Shown here piece after piece: positions 24,541-36,458 of a stretch of DNA of 64,000 nucleotides. Position 1 is the first letter of the stretch. Each line of letters starts with the position of its first letter. Source of the stretch: Atopsyche davidsoni (Eukaryota > Arthropoda > Insecta > Trichoptera > Hydrobiosidae); contig JAILWY010000007.1 of NCBI GenBank assembly GCA_022113835.1, positions 10,207,001 through 10,271,000 on the forward strand, given 5' to 3'. Under the pieces are notes generated by a model that worked only from the letters and a program-made list of their open reading frames with translations, was not told the DNA's origin and did not search any database. The position numbers and the translations under genes were made by a program.

Positions 24541-26190
24541 ATCTATTGTTTTTTTTAGTAAACTGTGTGTTATGTTTTAACATAAAATTCACAGTTTTTG
24601 ATTCAAACACGTTTATTTATTACAATAAAATACTTATATAATATGTTATTTTAAAGAGTTATTAAGTAAATTGTGTCTTTAAATAAAAAATAGGTTTATA
24701 ATCCACGGTAACGAAGAACTATACTATTCGTCATAAGTTACTAACTATACTTTCGAAAAAAAAAAAATATTTTTTATAAATACGTGTCAATTTATATTTA
24801 TTATATAAGGTCATGTCATCTGAGAACATGGAGTCAAACTTAAATTAAACCAACCAAATGTTCTGAAACAGTGTGATTAGTATAAGTTAAAAAATTTGTA
24901 ACAGGTCAGTAGGCAAAAATTTGTGTGTCTCTAGGACTTTCTTTTTTTTTTTATTTAATATAATAGACTTACACACTATACATATATAGTATTATTATCC
25001 ACTGTCGGATCTCGAATTCTAAGCCCTATTGCCGGCAAGTTGCACTTGCGAGGCACTGATATGCAAAACGCTGTCGACTTATAATAAGTACATAGTCTGA
25101 TTCTGGTTCTTTTTAATCAATAATTCTAATTAAAACATTGATTCAAGCCTTCGGCAAACTGTGAGACACGAATTCATATTAACAACGTCACGATGCAAGC
25201 GGTGCACTCCTGGTGCCGTCTCCTCATAATGGATACCTCACTCCTCCCTTCGGTGGCTGGGCTGCTCCATCGTCTCCTTGTAAGGATCTACCCTGAGGAC
25301 TTATCGGAACTTCGCGCGCCGGAGACCATCTGTCCGCGTTCCGTGTTTGCGAGGAGATGATTTCCCAAGAGAGGCTGAAGATCACGCAAACTGTAAAAAA
25401 TATAAAAATACAGCGTGACCTTGAAATCGAAGAAGTCTTCCAATAGAAAGTACTTGGTTTTTTTTTCTCTCTCTCGGGCTGTATTTGCAAAACACACAAA
25501 CTGACTGAGAGGTTTTTTGTGATTTCTTTCTTTTGGAAATCCCCGGCGTGCATATTTAAAACTGAAAATATACCGTTTTTTTTTCTACGTGTAAGCCTTA
25601 ATATGCGAAAAACATTCAAAGGAAAAACTTTTTGGATTCGACTTACAGACGAGAATTCAAATTTATTTATGATTTATATAAACATTATTGTTTTCTTAAA
25701 AAGGCAGCTGGAATTTGAATATATTTGGATAGACGAATTTATTTTTTTACCTAGGATCAATTAACCATGGTAAGATTAAAACAGCACTAAGCCACATCGT
25801 CCAGTACCCATGATCTGTAAATAAAAATTGTGATAACATATATTTTTCGTACCTAATCAGCCTGTATGAGTAAAAGTGCAATTTATTTTAATATTTTGAT
25901 ATTATATTCGACTCGGATACTCACATGTAAACAACATACTAACGTTTCTCCTGTACTATAGTAACGCTCAGGTATATTTCAGTAGCCCACCGAATAACTA
26001 TTAAAATATTATGCATGCCAATACTGTGAGTTCCCCGAGTTCTCGTCTCAATGTAAACATTTTTATTGCTGAATGGGGATTCCCCCAAATTTCGATACAC
26101 CCATTCGGCTCTACGAGGCCCCATTAGACGGCAAACGCGCAACACGGGCAATGCAAATGGCGGATCCCGTTTTATGGGAGTGCGGGGACA
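24541..26190. other. non-coding DNA
   Basis: No gene is recognised. The 131-codon frame at 25224-25619 minus shows no domain. AT-rich except around 25190-25370. Confidence 0.5.
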
Positions 26191-26193
26191 CTA

Positions 26194-26229
26194 CATCACT
26201 ACAAACATCACTACAAACATCACTACATC
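26194..26229. repeat. 12-bp tandem repeat (CATCACTACAAA)x3
   Basis: Two exact copies and a third differing in its last bases. It lies within a GC-richer island (about 26080-26370). Confidence 0.85.
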
Positions 26230-26315
26230 ACGCGCCAGCCGGTCAAATGACGCGGAATAATCTCTTACCGCCCCCGAGCCGACTTGGTTTCAATTCCAAA
26301 AACAACGTCTTCTTA

Positions 26316-26357
26316 CCCCAGACTCCCCCAGACTCCCCCAGACTCCCCCAGCCCCCG
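26316..26357. repeat. 10-bp tandem repeat (GACTCCCCCA)x3
   Basis: Three exact 10-bp units at 26321-26350 with partial units on both sides. The C5 runs are spaced every 10 bp, like the arrays at 2371 and 63920. Confidence 0.9.
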
Positions 26358-26642
26358 AGTAACGACATAATACACAGGCTTACTCTAGCCTTGTTACGAA
26401 CTTTTCAACCTGCCGCTTTTACGAACACACGGGGATTTTATATTCTACTCAACATTATGAAGTCTTTCTGCTATCAATATGTTAAAACAAGTAACATTAA
26501 AACATCAACGCACGTTACCTTATTTACAGCTATTCAGAACTATGAACAAATTCGAAAACTACCATAAAAATTTTTTCACCAAATGTGATTGTTGGCATAA
26601 AGATAAAAAATATTTTGAATAACGTGGCAAACGTATTTGTTT

Positions 26643-26680
26643 GTGAGCATTTTTCCCGTTTCAGAGCTTCTTCAGACTAG
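26643..26680 (-). repeat. degenerate Penelope-type hammerhead motif (family B)
   Basis: Minus strand CTGAAGA, AGCTCTGAAACGGG, AAAAA, TGCTCACAAACA aligns with the better copy at 45882-45917 (CTGACGA...GAAAGCTCACACAAACA). Stem II is largely lost. Confidence 0.4.
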
Positions 26681-26689
26681 TGTACATAA

Positions 26690-29600
26690 TATGTAAACGA
26701 GAGCCTTCTTAACATGCCTGAAAGAACACATGAAAAGCGAAAACGCTCGCAAATAAAAAATTTAGTTCCCTCCAGGCTCTTTGGCTATTAATCAAGTCTG
26801 TCATGAATTAATATAATAGTTAAATATAAACCTGAAATAATAAAAATGATAGTAAATTCAAAGCTTTTTATCACAATGCAAAATTATAGCATTCGTCTTT
26901 GTTAAGGAAAGCTCATTGATTATTCAGTATTCAGTTTCAGGTTATTTCAGTGCGGTAGGTCTGCGAGCTTCCAATATAAATTGCTGCTCATCCCCTCTAG
27001 AACCTTCGAAGATTGATGCAATATCTGATAATTTATTTTTACAATAAAGCTTGAGTTTTGCTTTTCATAGGCTCGGCGGGCGCCCGGCTGGGGTGCGATT
27101 TATCTCAAACATTAACGTATAACTTTTCGTCGATAATCTTATAAATGTATATAAAGTAAAACAGTAATAATTTTTTTAAATAAAATTAAATATACAAAAA
27201 AATATTTATACTCGTATATTTTACTATTTTATTGGTATTCAAGTCGCGACAAATTATTTAAGTGTAATTATTAGTGTATGAAAACATGAAAGTTTTGAAT
27301 GGTCCCAGTATCGTAATATAAAGTTTTACCACGAGATCCAAATTAATCTATTTAAAAGAGTCTAGTCGAGGAGTTCCTTGCATAATTCACTCAGCATGTT
27401 ATATTATATGGAATAAAATTCAAGTCTATGAAATTCCCATTCATTCCCATGCCGGTAGTAAATGTTAGAAATGTAATATATCCGAGTGTTCCATTGCGTG
27501 AAATTCCACGGAGCACTCTTAGAATTCATTTTGTTACTTCATATGCGCATTTCCCTGTGCAAACTCTGCGAAGAAACTCTTTATTTATGCACTGTGAAAT
27601 TGCAACCGGGGGGCACTGTGCAGCTTGCTCGTTTTTTACCAAAATCACTCACGTCAGCGGTTCCCGAAGATTCGTTCTGATTCCTCCCCCGAGGAGAGCC
27701 TCCGCCGAAGACGGATAGGCCTGTTGGTCAGACGGATAGAGCGCATAACTTACCAGAGACGACAGCGCGAACCTTTTCTCGCGAGAGTAATAAATCACAA
27801 AGTTTTAAATAAATATACTTATGCTTGTAGGTATGAATAGGACTAAGGGAATGAATACAAAAAAATAACAAATTTTTGCAAAAAAAGTATCAGTTACATT
27901 GTGTTTATACATGAGTTCACGGTATTGTTTTTCCTATTTGACAATACTTGATAATATTGAGACAGTTACTCAGTTATCACTCAAACGGTGATTTTTATCA
28001 AATTAAAGTGATAAGTCTCACAAACCCCGAGTAAATACGCTTTCAGTAAGAATGAAAATGTTGATCGCTGAAAATAACGCCTTTACGTTCAAACTTTGAT
28101 TATATAAATACTGCTAATTTCTAAATTTTAACTAAAACGTGTTTTTTTTTAATTCCCAGTACTTAATAAAATAATATTAGAGACAATTTTGCTACAGTGG
28201 TGCTATTTTCATTCCGACATTCTCAAGACTGTACAGGCAGTTTTTGCGGATTTCGTAATACACAGTTTTGAAATGATCAAAATAATATTTATCTAAGTTT
28301 TCTAACAAAATAATAAAAAAGTTTTTCATTGGACGAATGCGCAGGACGTGGTCAAAGTTTATTTTCTCAGGCCACGTCCCGACACGGGGTTGCAGAATGC
28401 ATTCAGCAAATCTATCACAACGAAAGCCGTATTTCAGATAGTTTTCTTGGGAAGTTTTTTGGCTCCCCGGTCGTATATTACTCTCCTGCACCACCGATAC
28501 CCAGGATCTTAAACCACCGCTCATTCCTTTTATCCGCACAGCTAAACCTTAAAGGCTCTATCTGGAATAATTGAATTCTCAAATGCGCTGTTAATTATTT
28601 CTACTTTTGCGGAGTGTTCCGGGGAAATGGGTTTTATTTTTAATGAAGCACCTTTGTATTATTTTAATTGGGAGTCGTGAGGCTCTGCCAATATACGCAT
28701 GGAGAAATCGTATTCTTTTGATGACTCCCGCGTTTGAAATATTAATCTAAAATACCTACAAGTTAACTGCCAGTTACATCCTTTGTTTAATTATTTTTCT
28801 GCTGCTGGCTTTTTTCTCAAGATATTTTCAAGGAACTATTACAAATCTACCGACATGTGAATTTTACAAATTAAATATTAAAGCCTGAATACTTGAGCTA
28901 CATGCGAACTCAGGATAACAATAAAGCAAAGCTAATTTGTAACTCATTATAAACTGCGAACAACTCACTTATAGTTAATACGTAATTTTCATGTACCTAA
29001 TTTTTTTTTATTTCGCTATAGCCGTATGTATAAGGTTTATTTTAATACGAATGTTAAGAGCAGGAGAGACATGATTTACAAATCCTCGGGATTAAAAGTC
29101 AACTGCTCGATTACATCCGAGATTTTAAGTGCTGAATTTTCAGATGAGGTATCCACCCCGAGCTAAGCAAAGTCAATTTCGTTAAAATTCGAGACTCCCA
29201 TCCTGTAGAGTGCACGGCCGGCACAGCAAGGATGTGCTTCTCTTTAATTGCACTTTTCCAGTGTACCGAGTACACTTTCTAGAACAATTAATTTAAAGTT
29301 TTTTCCGGCTTGCCTTCCTCCGGTCGTTTTATGGAGTATTAACTCTAATGGTTTGCTTAATTGTCTTAGCGGTGTCCTTTATTATTCAAAATGTGCTTAG
29401 AGGAATGTCCTGTTATAATGAAGAGCTCCGAGTCTTAAAATTAAATTCCTTCCTTGAAATAATGCCTTTTTTTAAAAACAAGTTTACATTTGGAAAAAAT
29501 TAAATATAAACATACTTTAATTCTTTAAATTATAAAACACTGGTGCTCCATAACTATTAATTTATTGCTAAATATAATGAAAGATTAAAAATTATTTTAA

Positions 29601-31266
29601 TGTAACCTTTTTTGCCGAATATTACAGCACCGACGAAACTGGTTTAATTTTTAATAATACTCATATTCAAGCATCAAATGTAAATAGCTGTTCCAATTTT
29701 TCGCTTTTCAGGAAGCCTCGCCTAAAGAGGACTTTTAAAAGCGAAAATAATATTCTATCCATTTGTTGTCAAAGGATGTTGTTTGTAAAACAAATTATTT
29801 TGCCGTTTTTTTGATAACCTGTAAAGAGCTCGGTGGCTTAAAAAACACGTTATTTACTGTAGTATCAATTCAAAATTTAATCATACGTTGATAAATGTTA
29901 TATTTGAATTATAAAACTGCTAGCTGTTCAAGCTGTATATGTAGAGAATCCAATTAGGTACTTCTTTGATATATCTTGTCTTTTTACGGTTAATCTCCTT
30001 GCGCGGGACGGTGTACCTCATCTAATCAAAGTTTTCTAATGCATAAATCCACTCGCGAAACTAAAGGCAAGACAGTAAAGACTAAAAACTGTGTCAGTCG
30101 AATGCCTTTATTCAAACACACCTGCCCGAGCATAATAGGCAAAGTTTTCTCGTTAACCTGCTCTAAGCGAACCGACTCACCTTACCTGAACACTGAACAG
30201 TTCCTACGTACATCGTGTAAACAAAGGATACATTGAAGACGACTAACTAAACTGATTACTATATTTGATATGTGTATGACCATAGAACCAAAGTTTCAGT
30301 TTTGGTAGATTTGTGTTTATATTGCTCTAAATATGAAATTGCCTTGTACTACTACTAGCATGCCTGAATACCGACTTTCGGGTTCAAATTTGAGCAAAGC
30401 GAGAAGTCTTTTCAGTTTGCGGATTCTTTTAAAATTTTAAGTTTTATAAAAGGGAAAACAAACAATTCCGATTCAGGTTTTGTATGATTTCCTGTATATA
30501 TAACAAATGGCAGAAACAACTTCACTAGTTTAATAATATTTTATTTTTCTGCATGCTTTTCTTTGAGGCTTTCTACTCTTAAAAAGTAATATTATTATAT
30601 GGTCCTCATACACACAGATTATTTGTGATAAGTCGTCTTCCTCTTCTAAAAAAAATTAAATATATTTAAAAAAAAAAATGAAAATAAATAATAGAGTTTT
30701 AAAACAGAAATATGCACTATTGACCCCTATTTGGCCACACAAATTTTAGCCAAATCAAATAGGAAAACGTTTTTAGTTTAAAATGTATCATTTATTTGGA
30801 AATCTAAATTTACCAAGGGAATAAATATTATGTAAATAGAGTATCACAAAAATACCAAAATAACGTTATATTTTGTTTTTAACAGTTTTCAAAACAAACT
30901 TCGACATCGCATCGAATGATATTAAAAACAAATTTTTCTATTCCAAGTTATCGGTCTATTTACGAAGAATCATACTTTGAAACTTCAAGCCGTAAATCTC
31001 CTCATAAACATAATAAACGTTTTACATAAATCCGGCAGGAGCCCAGAGGTGGCGGCCGGCGGAGGCGTAATATTGCGTTTAAGACAACCCAGAAGTCTCT
31101 CCTGGCAAATTGTTTAAATTTAAAAAGCCAAACTACCAGAAGCACACGTCCCGCGAGGGGCTCTCTGCTCGCCCTAATTATTAGCGAACCTCCCCGCCCA
31201 CCCCGAGCCGCGGGCAGTTAGCTCAGTGGATTCCAAACCCAACCCTAACCACTACTCAGCTATATA
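26690..31266. other. AT-rich non-coding DNA
   Basis: No gene is recognised. Small GC-richer patches occur near 27600-27780 and 31030-31215. Domain-free frames (27428-27718 plus, 28192-28539 minus, 30039-30236 plus) were considered and dismissed. Confidence 0.5.
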
Positions 31267-31771
31267 CAGGGTGTCCAAAAAGAGTATCGTAATGTGAATA
31301 GTGACCGTTATTGCTATATGCTGCGAAAATTTTTGGGCCCAGAGTTGCAGGAGATTCAAGGTTTCACGTGGTTCCAACAAGACCACTTGCCATACATCCA
31401 ATCAATCGATTGAAGCTGTTAACGAATTATTCCCTAATAAGGTCATTTCACGTAGAGGTAACATCAACTGGCCTCCCAGAAGCCCCGACCTTAGCCCTCT
31501 TGACTATTTCGTATGGGGATACCTTAAAAGTAAGGATTATGATAATAATCCGACGAACCTAACGGAATTGGTGTCAGCGTGTTATCAGCAATCTTCGATC
31601 CAGATTTGAAGAGTGCCAGCAGCATAACGGTCACCATTTGGATAACATCATCATTTCGAAATAATTTTCCATTTTGTATTCTTATAATCAACTGTAAAAA
31701 AAAATACTAATTGCTAGTAGTTTTTGTTTTACTGTACTCACAAATACCCGATACTATCTTTGGACATCCTG
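31267..31771 (+). mobile_element. internally deleted Tc1/mariner-superfamily transposon
   Basis: The ends are CAGGGTGTCCAAAAAGAGTA at the left and its imperfect reverse complement at the right (ends with ggacatcctg), flanked by TA on both sides (31265-31266, 31772-31773). At 505 bp it is well short of the ~1.2-1.3 kb typical of an intact element. The left inverted repeat runs almost directly into the second half of a transposase gene, so the N-terminal DNA-binding half has been deleted. Confidence 0.88.
31318..31664 (+). pseudogene. mariner-type transposase, C-terminal relic with frameshifts
   Basis: The reading frame begins MLRKFLGPELQEIQGFTWFQ and reaches a catalytic-type Asp at 31381 (QQD). 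A net loss of about 5 nt shifts the frame, which then continues TCHTSN and on to WPPRSPDLSPLDYFVWGYLK (third catalytic Asp, of SPDLSP, at 31487). A second shift near 31570 leads to LRSRFEECQQHNGHH and a stop at 31662-31664. These are hallmarks of the catalytic core of the IS630/Tc1/mariner superfamily (DDE/D). The first catalytic Asp and the N-terminal helix-turn-helix region are absent. It cannot encode an active enzyme. Confidence 0.88.
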
Positions 31772-31773
31772 TA

Positions 31774-32584
31774 CTATGTAAAAAAATAATAATTATATAT
31801 GGGATATATTAAAATTAAATCATAAGGTTATGGTACGATGTGTGGCTATCCTTTGATCATGACCAACAAAGAGTGGGTCCTTTTTTATGTAGAAAGTATG
31901 CATAGTGTCAAATATCGAAACAGACAACATTTGTCAAATATATTCCAGTCAAGCCGTACTTATGCAGCTTTTGTTGAATTAACAAATAATTTTTTTTTTG
32001 TGGTTTATAATTGTTCAATACGGTATGTGGGTATCTCATGATAAATCATATAAATCACAAGTATATATTTAAATAAATTACGCCATTGTTGTGATGGAAA
32101 TAATTCTCAACAGTAATTTTAATTACGTTATTAATTTCTGATAAATGTTTTTTTGTTTATTTTTATTAATAATATTTTTTTATCCCCGGGCCGTGGTTTG
32201 AATGTCGTAGAGTGAGTTTATATGCCAATTTACCAGGGCGTCAGAATCACAAACTTAAAGTAACGGTTTAATCTTTTTAGTAAATATTTTGTTATAAATA
32301 AAAAATATTTGTTTATAAATAAATTGAGTATGAATTAAACTCGTTTTATGTCTAGGCGAATAAATTTCTCGAGCATTTTTGCCGTCGTTTCGTGTGCGAA
32401 TCGAATACCAGAATATTGTACAAAAATATAAAGTCAAATTATTTCCTGAAGAATTGTACTTTAAAATAAAATACATGGTATGGTGTGGCGGTATAATAAA
32501 TAGGAGGTTCGGTTTCAAATCTTATCGTCGAGGCGAACAAATTTCTTGCGAAGATTTTTGCGGTCGTCTCGTACAAAAATATAA
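31774..32584. other. AT-rich non-coding DNA
   Basis: No gene is recognised. Domain-free frames at 31838-32041 plus and 32255-32518 minus are attributed to chance. Confidence 0.5.
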
Positions 32585-32715
32585 ATATTTTTTTGAATAA
32601 AATACTAGAGTGATTTTCCACGTGTTCGTTTTTTTTTATTTGTGACCGGTTTCGCCAACCTTTCACGTTGGCATTGCTGTGAAAAATCACTCAAGTATTT
32701 TATTCAAAAAAATAT
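32585..32715. repeat. inverted repeat centred on a hammerhead-like hairpin (family C)
   Basis: Arms of about 37 bp (32585-32620 and 32678-32715; core word tgaataaaatact) are near-perfect reverse complements. Between them on the minus strand lie GCCAAC, a GTGAAAG loop, GTTGGC, GAAACCGGTC. This is a 6-bp stem II, GAAA, and a CCGG palindrome followed by TC, as in the 3' half of Penelope-type hammerheads (32643-32679). The 5' core CTGATGA is degraded to CAGCAA. Confidence 0.6.
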
Positions 32716-35097
32716 TAAAATGCAATTCCACCAAGTACTCTCTGTCAAAAATATTTCGTTCAAAGTCAAAATATTTCCTTGTAAGAATTGTACTTTTAAA
32801 AAAATGTTTTTTTATTGATAATTTAAGGCTTGAATGGTGTTTGGATGCAAAAAAATAATGCGGTTGGTGTCCCCGCGCACCCGGGGAGGTAGAGATTGCG
32901 TTCTTCTCGCCCGGGGCGTCTCGGGACGCGCGACCGATCGCGTTGCATGCTAGCGAACAATTACACGCCTTGAAAGGGAACCGTTCCTCTGCCGCATTTA
33001 TGAATAATTAACCCAATTATATCACGGGAATTAATACAAGACGTTTTTGAGGCTCTCGGTCGCAATTAGGGATACATAACAAAGTATGGTCCGTAATGAA
33101 ATTCTTGGCTCGGGAGAGTTTTGTACGAACGCGAATAATTGTTAAATTAACGCCGCCTGTGTGTCTTCTTTGAGAGGTTATGTTAATTTCCAAAGCGAGG
33201 AATAGATTGTCTCTAAATGGCCCCGGGAAATGTTATCTGAAACTTCGCAGACTCCCGTGCCTGCGGGATAATATTGTATCAATGCTAATTTGGAATATCA
33301 TAAGCATAATAAACCTTTATAATAAAATAAAACCAAATGGTTTTGGAGACTACGTTAATTTCACTATTAGCGAGAGCTCTTTCGCCAAACACGGCATCTT
33401 CAAGACTGAGTCTATACAGAAAAAAGCGATCTTATACATAACAAATTCAACAGAAATAAATGAGTCATAGATTTACAAATTTATGTGGAAAAATGCTTCT
33501 ATTGGGTGCTGTGAAACCCCATTAAAATGATATTAACAGCAATAATTTTAATACTAAGTACTTAAATAAACTAGTTTGTGATGATTCCTGGCTATCTTAG
33601 CCGCCACCTGAAAGCAATTAGTTTGAATGCAGAATCAAAGTGTATTATTAAAAATATTAAGAAGGTGAGAATTATGGTTATTCAGTTGTTCGTTGATCAG
33701 AGGGAATTCTAAATTTTGGTGCTTAATTATTTCTAATTGCTCCAAAATATTATTATATAATAAAACCATTTGGTTTTATTTTATTATAATAAAATGGAGT
33801 ACTACAAAATAAATACCAGTTCCATTAATCATAATAAACCTTTTATATTTTATTATAGTATTGCTTTTTTAAAATAACAAAATCTAATTGTTACATTTGT
33901 GTATTGAAGCGCTGTCAAAACAATTCAGGGTTTGCCAAAAAATGAATGTATTAAATTTCAAGAATACTATGCGAAAAAATATTTTTATTTAAAGCGATGT
34001 ACACTTAAACATCCAAATTTTTATTTACGCAAAAATGTATATCTATATATATAATTTTCAATCTCTACGGAATGACGATACAAAAACTTAGAAACTCTTA
34101 AGTAATAATTAAGTTTGTTTACAGATAAAACTAAAATCAATATTTATCGTAAAGTAATTCGCGTTAAATTAAGTACATCCGAGCCTCGCAAAGTTTTCCT
34201 CCGCTCGCTCTGATGCTCATCTCGGGGCTGAGCGAGTACGCAATTCTGGCTTCTTTTATGTTCCGTCTCTTATTTTTGTTGCGATTCCGTCTCAAAATGA
34301 GAAGCTCGCGGCCGAGGTAGTGCGATTTTAGGAGGGGTGGACAAATTTACAGTGTTCAGGACGATTAGGTACACGACGCGCGCCTCCCCAGTCAGACTCA
34401 CTAACAGAATACTGTATATACTATAAGTGAATAATATCAATAATCTCGTGAGGCACTTAATATTTAGGTTGATTTAAACTTAATAAAACTGAACTATATT
34501 TACAAAACCCAAACAATATTAAAATATTTCTTAATTGTTAAAAACATACATTGCTCATAGTTTTGATGGTGCCTGTTTAGGACTTTAAATTTTGGATAAT
34601 ATTCTTAAAAATTGTACGGTTTTAAAAATACTGGCCATACAAGATCAAGTTAAAAATAATACCAAATAAATTGTTTTGAAAGGCGTTCATTATTTTAAAC
34701 TTATAGAGAAGACAGGTGCGTTTGGGAACTATCAGCCCCCATGGAGCTACCATCGATTATCCTAAAATATCCCATGCTCACCCGCATGCCGTCAATAGTA
34801 CAATAAATAAATTATCGCTGTATATAATCACAAACTCACAGGCATTATTTTAACTACTCATCTGGCTTGAGGAAAACGCCTGATTGAATGGTTATTATGT
34901 ATATCTAAGTTGAATGATTAACCGTGAGAAAATTCTTAAATCATAAAATTGCAAAATGGTTTTTTTTTTGTTATTAAGTATATATCAAATCATTTTGCAT
35001 TTTTTTCACATCTTTTGAAAAACCGTTGAACACGAAAATTAAATGTTGAGATAAGTTGGTACATTTTAATTCATATATATTTTTTGTATTTTTTCAG
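32716..35097. other. non-coding DNA immediately upstream of the coding exon
   Basis: This is intronic by position relative to the acceptor at 35097. A GC-rich CpG island lies at about 32860-33170. A palindrome at 33759-33780 (AATAAAACCA-TT-TGGTTTTATT) repeats, inverted, wording found at 33309-33347. No further exon is recognised. A 96-codon frame at 33180-33470 has no domain. Confidence 0.5.
35085..35097 (+). promoter_or_regulatory. 3' splice acceptor site
   Basis: A T-rich tract (atattttttgtattttttcag) ends in AG at 35096-35097, immediately before the coding frame at 35098. It has the classic polypyrimidine-CAG form. The frame upstream is open only back to about 35056 and has no convincing start codon, so an acceptor explains the 5' edge better than an initiation site. 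Confidence 0.8.
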
Positions 35098-36234
35098 TTC
35101 CCCGGCTGTCAGGAGGCTTGCCGTTTTCACGCTGAAGCTTCAACGCGCGCCCAACAGTCGCAACCCGTCATCCATACCAAAGGGGAGGGGGTTGTGCGCG
35201 TTTCCGGAGCCCTGGCGCGCTGGCCACCCCCAGCTGCCGCCCCTCGCGCGCCCCTCGTCTACGTGGTCATGCGCCGCTCCGCATCCGGCCCCTGGCGACA
35301 GATCATCCAGACGATCGACCTGGCCACCAGGGTGCCCGCCAACAACGGAGGAGCCCTCCTGCGGGTGCTGGTGGTGGACCCGCAGGGGCTCGTCACCATC
35401 TACTCCCCGGACGAGAGCTACAACAAGCAAGATTTCAACTTGAAGAAGAAGAAGAAGATCAACACGGAAATCAGGGCTACTACTCCCGAATCACTCGTAA
35501 CGGATCAAATGGATGAAGTGTGGACGCTGAAAGAAGTTTCCTTAATCCACCAGAAGGTTCTGGTCATCGGAGAGATCGCCTGGGAGCCGAGAACCAGTAA
35601 GGGAGTCTATCTGGTCACCTGGGAAGTAGACGGTGGTGGACTCAAAGGGAACTTGTTCACTGATTCCACATGCGTTACTCTGTCGCTGTGGCCCGATACC
35701 ATTTACCACATTCAGGTCGAGCTCGTGTCCAGGAGGCCCGGCATTGACAACGAGAAATCTAAAATGATGACGCTGGATACCGGAAGAGCCCTGAAGGTTT
35801 CAACCGAGAGTATGGAAGATGTCAAAATAACTCCAGACTCCAATAAGCGCTCTGCAGGAGAGCCCGAAGAGTCCATCGACCACCTCTTCACCGTGTTCAA
35901 GAGCTCCATGCGAGGGGAGCACATGGCGGACGGACGACAGAACATGGAGCTGATTCTCGGATTCGTCACCGCTGTCGTCATGTTCGTCGCGCTGCTGGTG
36001 CTCCTGGCCTGGCGCTGCAAGCGACAGGGAACTTTCCCCGGAACCAACGTCTACGTCGGTGATACCAGCATCAGGAGTCGGAAGCTCGTGGAGGACTTCG
36101 CTCCGGTGCACGGCTTCCAACCCATCCTGACCATGGTGTCGGACATCCCGGCCAAGTCTCGAGGAGTCTGCTCCGCTTCCACCAGCCCGGCGCACCCTTC
36201 TCGTCCTGAACGACGTCCCGAGGTTCAAGTCTGA
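35098..36234 (+). CDS. terminal exon of an FN3-domain single-pass membrane protein (anosmin-1/Kal-1-like?)
   Basis: A 378-codon open exon with strong coding-type GC, ending TGA at 36232-36234. It starts FPGCQEAC in phase 0 after the acceptor; the two cysteines may close a cysteine-rich domain encoded upstream. Residues ~28-108 are FN3-like (LVYVVMRR, GPWRQIIQT), followed by a lysine-rich patch (~115-122). A second FN3-like domain spans ~137-231 (YLVTWEV, then SLWPDTIYHIQVELV, the Y-x-V F/G-strand pattern). A hydrophobic span follows at ~285-305 (ELILGFVTAVVMFVALLVLL), halted by WRCKRQ, then a ~70-residue serine/arginine/proline-rich cytoplasmic tail. The protein is thus a type I cell-surface protein, presumably an adhesion, receptor or matrix-binding molecule. 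The FN3 sequence and preceding cysteines recall anosmin-1 (Kallmann protein), but no WAP domain is in the window and vertebrate anosmin is secreted, so this name is tentative. Upstream exons lie outside or are too short to recognise; the gap to any visible coding sequence is at least 35 kb. Confidence 0.85.
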   Translation, partial: FPGCQEACRFHAEASTRAQQSQPVIHTKGEGVVRVSGALARWPPPAAAPRAPLVYVVMRRSASGPWRQIIQTIDLATRVPANNGGALLRVLVVDPQGLVTIYSPDESYNKQDFNLKKKKKINTEIRATTPESLVTDQMDEVWTLKEVSLIHQKVLVIGEIAWEPRTSKGVYLVTWEVDGGGLKGNLFTDSTCVTLSLWPDTIYHIQVELVSRRPGIDNEKSKMMTLDTGRALKVSTESMEDVKITPDSNKRSAGEPEESIDHLFTVFKSSMRGEHMADGRQNMELILGFVTAVVMFVALLVLLAWRCKRQGTFPGTNVYVGDTSIRSRKLVEDFAPVHGFQPILTMVSDIPAKSRGVCSASTSPAHPSRPERRPEVQV

Positions 36235-36458
36235 CGTCATAGCTACGGATTGGTCACGCTCTTCGAGGATGTGGACGTAACGGTTTAGAGTGAAAAGTTC
36301 CTACGCGCTTTTAATTTCGATTCTTCATTCGCATTTCAACCTAGAAAGAATCCCGCGTGTTCTTGTCGAATGAAAAGCCGCGGTATCTGTATGAAGCTCT
36401 GATATTTATCAGCGTTAAGTCTGTGAGTGCGTGTGAAGAATTAAATATTATAAATAAA
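36235..36458 (+). other. proximal 3' UTR of the FN3/TM gene
   Basis: Non-coding sequence between the stop codon and the first AATAAA. The drop from coding-type GC to AT-rich sequence happens within ~150 bp of the stop. A longer 3' UTR using later signals cannot be excluded. Confidence 0.55.
36453..36458 (+). terminator. candidate polyadenylation signal AATAAA
   Basis: The first canonical hexamer after the stop codon, 219 bases downstream, followed ~35 bases later by GT-rich sequence (gaagtgagtgtt). Later hexamers, for example at about 38820 followed by gtggtattctgtgtttt, could serve longer transcripts. Confidence 0.55.

Noticed and set aside
26073..26567. 164-codon open frame on the plus strand
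   Set aside because: It runs through two short tandem repeats (12-bp and 10-bp units) that remove stop codons. The peptide is low-complexity and matches no family I know.
31211..31260. A-box-like ttagctcagtgg
   Set aside because: No B-box at the right distance; the sequence changes to ccaaccctaacc instead.
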